This document shows, in pieces, positions 60,941-64,000 of a DNA stretch of 64,000 nucleotides. Both the position numbers and the translations under genes were made by a program. The stretch is from an uncultured Christensenella sp. GTDB lineage: Bacteria; Bacillota; Clostridia; Christensenellales; UBA3700. A model generated the notes under the pieces. The model had not been told where the DNA came from and searched no databases. It worked only from the letters and a program-made list of their open reading frames with translations. The stretch lies in NCBI GenBank assembly GCA_910584635.1, contig CAJUBA010000002.1, forward strand, positions 115,783-179,782, given 5' to 3'. How positions within the stretch are numbered: position 1 is the first letter of the stretch; every line of letters starts with the position of its first letter.

Positions 60941-60982
60941 TTATTATACTGTTATTATACTATTCTCTATGTACTATGTCAA
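60941..60982 (-). promoter_or_regulatory. Consensus promoter of the inositol operon
   Basis: On the minus strand a perfect TTGACA (60982-60977), 17 nt, and a perfect TATAAT (60959-60954). The 10-mer TTATTATACT (plus strand) occurs twice, at 60941-60950 and 60952-60961, 11 nt apart, covering the -10 box and start point; this could be an operator. The 5' leader is about 30 nt. Confidence 0.85.
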
Positions 60983-61186
60983 TATCTAATTATAAAAATT
61001 TTACCGATTCCGACATAAAATCAATTTGACGTCGCCTAGTATAAATTATATGATTTCGTTGCAAAAAACGCGATTTTACGCAGGTTTTTGAGATTTCTAT
61101 CGCTTTTCAGCGTAATAATAATTGAATAATTCACACCGTATTGTCCATATTTTTGCGTATCGTCCATATTTTATCGTAAGCATAAA
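60983..61186. other. Intergenic region upstream of the inositol operon
   Basis: No gene. Two tandem 19-bp direct repeats with core GTCCATATTTT lie at 61137-61155 and 61156-61174 (16 of 19 positions alike). The rest is A+T-rich without further recognised signals. Confidence 0.65.
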
Positions 61187-61213
61187 CAAACGCCGCTAAA
61201 ATCGCGACGTTTG
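61187..61213 (-). terminator. Terminator-like hairpin after the hexosaminidase gene
   Basis: Stem CAAACGCCGC / GCGACGTTTG (61187-61196 / 61204-61213, one G-U), 32 nt after the stop codon, with a short T-rich tail (TTTATG) on the minus strand. Confidence 0.65.
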
Positions 61214-61245
61214 AATTAAAATATTCTATTTGACTAATATAAAAT

Positions 61246-62817
61246 CTAATCGCTGCTAAGCATTTTCTTCATCTGATCAAACTCGAAATCATGATGTTTA
61301 TTCCAAAATGCCCAAGCCGAAGCGGACGAGATGACGTAGAAGGGCTTTACTTTTCCGCGATAAATCTTCTGCGGACAAATTTTAGCGCCCAAACCGCTTA
61401 AACGCTTGCGCATATTTTCAAGGCGCGTTTCGAAATCCTTATAATCCTTTTTGCTATCTTGCGTCCAACATACTTCCGAAAAAGTAATCAGTCTTGCGTA
61501 GGTCAGCATATCCAATTTGTCTTCGTCTTCAATAAATTCGCACCACTGCGGTATTTCCATGCCCAATACCTGCGAATCGTCGTCGGTAAGGTTTTTAGAA
61601 GAGAAAGAATAGGTCTTTTTCAGCGGACGCATACTGAAAGCGTGATCCATATATACGTACGGACAAAGCGAAAGCAAACACTGTCCTCCCTCTCTCATCC
61701 ACTCTTTTTCGTTCTTGTTGCCGATTGAATATTTCCACCACCATTGCGCTACAATGTCTTTGTCCATTATATCTCGCGCGTCGAGAATCTCATTCCATCC
61801 TATCATGCGCTTGCCTTTGCTTTTAAGATACTTCGCCATCTGCGAATTGAAATATCCTTGCAAAGCGTTTTCGTCTTTAAGTCCGAGTTCTTTTATTTTT
61901 TTCTGACAGTCGGGGCATTCTTTCCAACGCGCCTTAGGCGCTTCGTCGCCGCCTATATGGAAATATCTGCCGGGGAAAATCTCGCAAAGTTCGTCTATAA
62001 TGTCTTTTGCAAATTCAAATACCCTTTCTTTTCCGCAACACAAAATATCTTCCGTTACGCCGTATCTGCAAGATACTTCCGTTTCTTTACCTCTGCAAGA
62101 AAGTTCGGGGTAACAGGAAATTGCCGCTACCATGTGTCCGGGCATATCTATTTCGGGAACTATCTCTATATGTTTGGACGCCGCGTAATCGACAATCTCT
62201 TTCATATCGTCTTGAGAATAAAAAAAGCCTTCTCCGTACTTTTCGTCTTTGGTTATTTTCTTGCTCAAATCGTCCGACGGATGATAAAGCGCGCTGCTCC
62301 TTCTCGTCGTTCCTTTCTGCGTGAGCAACGGGTACTTCTTTATTTCCGCTCGCCAACCCTGATCGTCCGTTAAATGCCAATGGAATATATTCATTTTCAC
62401 ATCCGCCATAACGTCGAGCAACTGTTTTATCTTTTCTTTCCGCCAAAAATGTCTGGAACAATCGAGCATAAATCCTCTGTACTCATACTTAGGAGCGTCC
62501 TTTATATCCGCGCCAAACGCGCCGTCGCCGTCGTCTATCGCCTGCTTCAACGTAACGATAGCGTAAAAAGCACCCTTGTCCGTAGACGCGCTGATTACTA
62601 TACCGTCTTTTTCGCTCTTTATCTCATACCCCTCTTCGGCTATATTTGTGTTTTTTACAAAGTTTATTTTGGTGTTTTCTCCGCATTCGAATTTATTCAA
62701 GTATTCTTTAAGCAGTTCGGAAGTTTTAGAAAAATCCCCTTCTATAACAGTATTTTTGCCGAGTCTTATTTTCGCGTCTTTCAATGTTGCGCTTTTCGGC
62801 ATAGGTATAATATTCAT
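61246..62817 (-). CDS. Glycoside hydrolase family 20 beta-N-acetylhexosaminidase
   Basis: A 523-residue GH20 enzyme. Start at 62817 (GGGAGAG upstream); the longer frame adds twelve residues. The N-terminal GH20b-like domain (about 1-105) is followed by the catalytic barrel with YRGFMLDCSRHFWRKE (about 112-127), WHLTDDQGWR and the catalytic pair in FHIGGDEAPKARW (D/E near 291-292). No signal peptide, so it should act in the cytoplasm on imported N-acetylglucosaminides, chitobiose or peptidoglycan fragments. Single gene with its own promoter. Confidence 0.9.
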   Translation of the reverse strand: MNIIPMPKSATLKDAKIRLGKNTVIEGDFSKTSELLKEYLNKFECGENTKINFVKNTNIAEEGYEIKSEKDGIVISASTDKGAFYAIVTLKQAIDDGDGAFGADIKDAPKYEYRGFMLDCSRHFWRKEKIKQLLDVMADVKMNIFHWHLTDDQGWRAEIKKYPLLTQKGTTRRSSALYHPSDDLSKKITKDEKYGEGFFYSQDDMKEIVDYAASKHIEIVPEIDMPGHMVAAISCYPELSCRGKETEVSCRYGVTEDILCCGKERVFEFAKDIIDELCEIFPGRYFHIGGDEAPKARWKECPDCQKKIKELGLKDENALQGYFNSQMAKYLKSKGKRMIGWNEILDARDIMDKDIVAQWWWKYSIGNKNEKEWMREGGQCLLSLCPYVYMDHAFSMRPLKKTYSFSSKNLTDDDSQVLGMEIPQWCEFIEDEDKLDMLTYARLITFSEVCWTQDSKKDYKDFETRLENMRKRLSGLGAKICPQKIYRGKVKPFYVISSASAWAFWNKHHDFEFDQMKKMLSSD

Positions 62818-62843
62818 AACTACTCTCCCTATCGTTTTGTAAT

Positions 62844-62872
62844 ATTGTACCATTAAACGTATGCTTTTTCAA
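62844..62872 (-). promoter_or_regulatory. Promoter of the hexosaminidase gene
   Basis: On the minus strand TTGAAA (62872-62867), 17 nt, TACAAT (62849-62844). Confidence 0.65.
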
Positions 62873-62978
62873 GAGCGTTTTTAATTATTGCAACGTTAGT
62901 GTTTTGCTGTTTACTTTTTATTACATTCATTTAATATCCGGTATTATCTGACCAAATGTAAAATCGGAAAAATTAAGG

Positions 62979-63422
62979 TCAATGTTTTTTATCTATAACA
63001 AACTGACAATAAGCGAGTTCTTCAAATCCCTCGCGTTTATAAAGTCTTGTCGCGCCGTCGTTAGACTGCTCTACTTCCAATCTTATTCTGGCAAAATCGC
63101 CGTACTCTTTTTTTATATAGTTTATGAACTCTCTGCCAAGTCCCTTGCTTCTAAATTCGGGACAAACGTAAATTTCTTCTATCCAGGCGACGTTCCCGCC
63201 CGCTTCGTTGCTGTATGTGTAAGCAGTAAGCGCATAACCCGCTATACTTAAATCATGTTGAAGTATAAAAACGTCAAGATACGGACTGCCTTTCTCCGCT
63301 TCATCAAGAGTTTTTGCATAATTTTCTTTAGGTATCTTGTGTAGTACCGCAGGCGATGAATAAAATTCCTCCATCATTTTCAAAACGTTTCGCCTATCGT
63401 TGCTCGCATATTTTCTTATCAT
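62979..63422 (-). CDS. GNAT family N-acetyltransferase
   Basis: A 147-residue single-domain acetyltransferase. The acetyl-CoA pyrophosphate loop is seen as CPEFRSKGLGREFI (motif A, about 93-106), preceded by strand AWIEEIYV and followed by LEVEQSNDGATRLYKREGFEEL (motif B). Substrate unknown. Divergent from thioredoxin. Confidence 0.85.
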   Translation of the reverse strand: MIRKYASNDRRNVLKMMEEFYSSPAVLHKIPKENYAKTLDEAEKGSPYLDVFILQHDLSIAGYALTAYTYSNEAGGNVAWIEEIYVCPEFRSKGLGREFINYIKKEYGDFARIRLEVEQSNDGATRLYKREGFEELAYCQFVIDKKH

Positions 63423-63443
63423 AAAAAAATCTCCTTATTAAAT

Positions 63444-63472
63444 ATTATACAATTTAGACAAATTTTTCTCAA
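63444..63472 (-). promoter_or_regulatory. Promoter of the GNAT gene
   Basis: On the minus strand TTGAGA (63472-63467), 17 nt, TATAAT (63449-63444), then AAGGAG before the ATG at 63422. Confidence 0.7.
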
Positions 63473-63558
63473 TAGTTTTTAATTTAACGTGTATTTTTTG
63501 TCAAGTCATGCTATAATAATTCTATACTGAAAATCATTTCGATAAAGGAGAATCAAAT

Positions 63559-63870
63559 ATGGCAGTAATCGAATTGACAAAAGAAAATTTCGATAAAGAA
63601 GTAATCGAATGCGATAAACCAGTTCTTATAGACTTTTGGGCGTCTTGGTGCGCACCTTGCAGAATGTTGTCCCCTACCGTGGACGAAATTGCCGAAGAAC
63701 GCGAAGATATAAAAGTTTGCAAAGTCAACGTAGATAAACAAAACGAACTCGCAGGCGCTTTCCGCGTTTCAAGCATACCTATGCTTGTCGTTATCAAAGA
63801 CAAAAAAATCGTCAACACCAACGTCGGCGTAATCCCAAAAGAAAGCATCCTCAAAATGCTTGAAATTTAA
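63559..63870 (+). CDS. trxA: Thioredoxin
   Basis: A 103-residue thioredoxin. Active site WCAPC with C31 and C34, preceded by DFWAS; cis-proline segment VSSIPMLVVIKD (about 71-82). Normal length and complete. Ribosome site AAAGGAGA upstream. Promoter elements are ambiguous: TATAAT at 63512-63517 or TATACT at 63523-63528 with TTGTCA at 63498-63503 (19-nt spacer for the latter). No thioredoxin reductase gene is adjacent in the window. Confidence 0.92.
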   Translation: MAVIELTKENFDKEVIECDKPVLIDFWASWCAPCRMLSPTVDEIAEEREDIKVCKVNVDKQNELAGAFRVSSIPMLVVIKDKKIVNTNVGVIPKESILKMLEI

Positions 63871-63897
63871 TTCCCATTGAATTAAATTGTATCGCAC

Positions 63898-63922
63898 AAA
63901 ACGCGCCGTCGGCGCGTTTTTT
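63898..63922 (+). terminator. Terminator of trxA
   Basis: Stem AAAACGCGCC / GGCGCGTTTT with a 3-nt loop and trailing T residues, 27 nt after the stop codon. Confidence 0.9.
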
Positions 63923-63931
63923 AATTCAATT

Positions 63932-63953
63932 TTATTAGAAGAATTTTGTCTAT
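63932..63953 (+). repeat. 22-bp repeat shared with position 4481-4502
   Basis: TTATTAGAAGAATTTTGTCT at 63932-63951 and the next two bases match 4481-4502 (TTATTAGAAGTATTTTGTCT..) at 21 of 22 positions. The first copy is just upstream of the LRR lipoprotein gene. The remaining bases to 64000 show no gene. Confidence 0.7.
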
Positions 63954-64000
63954 GAACTTTATTGAATTTCAAATAATTTGATTAGGTTAACTAACTATTA

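Noticed and set aside
1..64000. tRNA, rRNA, phage, integrase or transposase genes
   Set aside because: None could be recognised in any intergenic gap or reading frame.

Overview
The window looks like a chromosome segment from a Gram-positive, low-to-moderate GC member of the Bacillota (class Clostridia is the best guess). Support comes from many lipoproteins with classical lipoboxes, strong AAGGAG-type ribosome binding sites, sigma-A type promoters, a YerC/YecD TrpR-like protein, a DUF815 ATPase, a DUF6320-like protein beside a CAT-superfamily acyltransferase, BspA-type leucine-rich repeat proteins and a full myo-inositol operon. No tRNA, rRNA, CRISPR array, phage module or transposase gene was seen. 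Species cannot be named from this sequence.

Layout. 1-9.6 kb: a cut-off class III aminotransferase, a membrane M28 peptidase, an LRR lipoprotein bracketed by inverted copies of a dispersed repeat, a diaminopimelate decarboxylase-like enzyme, a small membrane protein, and a DUF4380-like protein followed by a lipoprotein HtrA-type protease and RadC. 9.6-15 kb: a minus-strand operon pairing two SGNH-type enzymes that also carry LRR domains with an MBOAT acyltransferase and a small membrane protein, probably an envelope or exopolysaccharide acylation unit. 15-20 kb: a condensation-fold acyltransferase with its DUF6320-like partner, repeats, and a membrane-anchored LRR protein. 20-25.6 kb: two overlapping flavoproteins, YerC, and an amino-acid ABC transporter whose binding protein appears circularly permuted and whose ATPase has a long insertion.

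25.8-46 kb is the most striking part: three giant secreted proteins in a row on the minus strand, a lipoprotein of 2623 residues, a GLUG/MBG protein of 1922 residues with a C-terminal membrane anchor, and a related protein of 2097 residues that continues in frame past its anchor into a second, lipobox-bearing lipoprotein domain. A promoter (TTGACG-N17-TATACT) with a perfect 16-bp palindrome just downstream of the -10 box precedes the set. It is probably a cell-surface adhesion or matrix system; I do not recognise it as a described one.

46-51 kb: a rubrerythrin-like protein with missing metal ligands, an SH3-NlpC/P60 lipoprotein, a DUF815 ATPase and a SIS-domain sugar phosphate enzyme. 51-61 kb: a lipoprotein of unknown function and a seven-gene operon iolJ-C-B-D-E-A-G that would take myo-inositol to DHAP and acetyl-CoA, from a consensus promoter; no inositol transporter or IolR is present. 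61-64 kb: a cytoplasmic GH20 hexosaminidase, a GNAT acetyltransferase and thioredoxin.

A composite dispersed repeat family (about 45-bp units beginning GTCCGA and ending TTGGTCGG, often next to a second unit containing CTCAATATGACGG) fills several intergenic gaps. Start sites below were set by ribosome binding sites where the longest reading frame was clearly over-extended.
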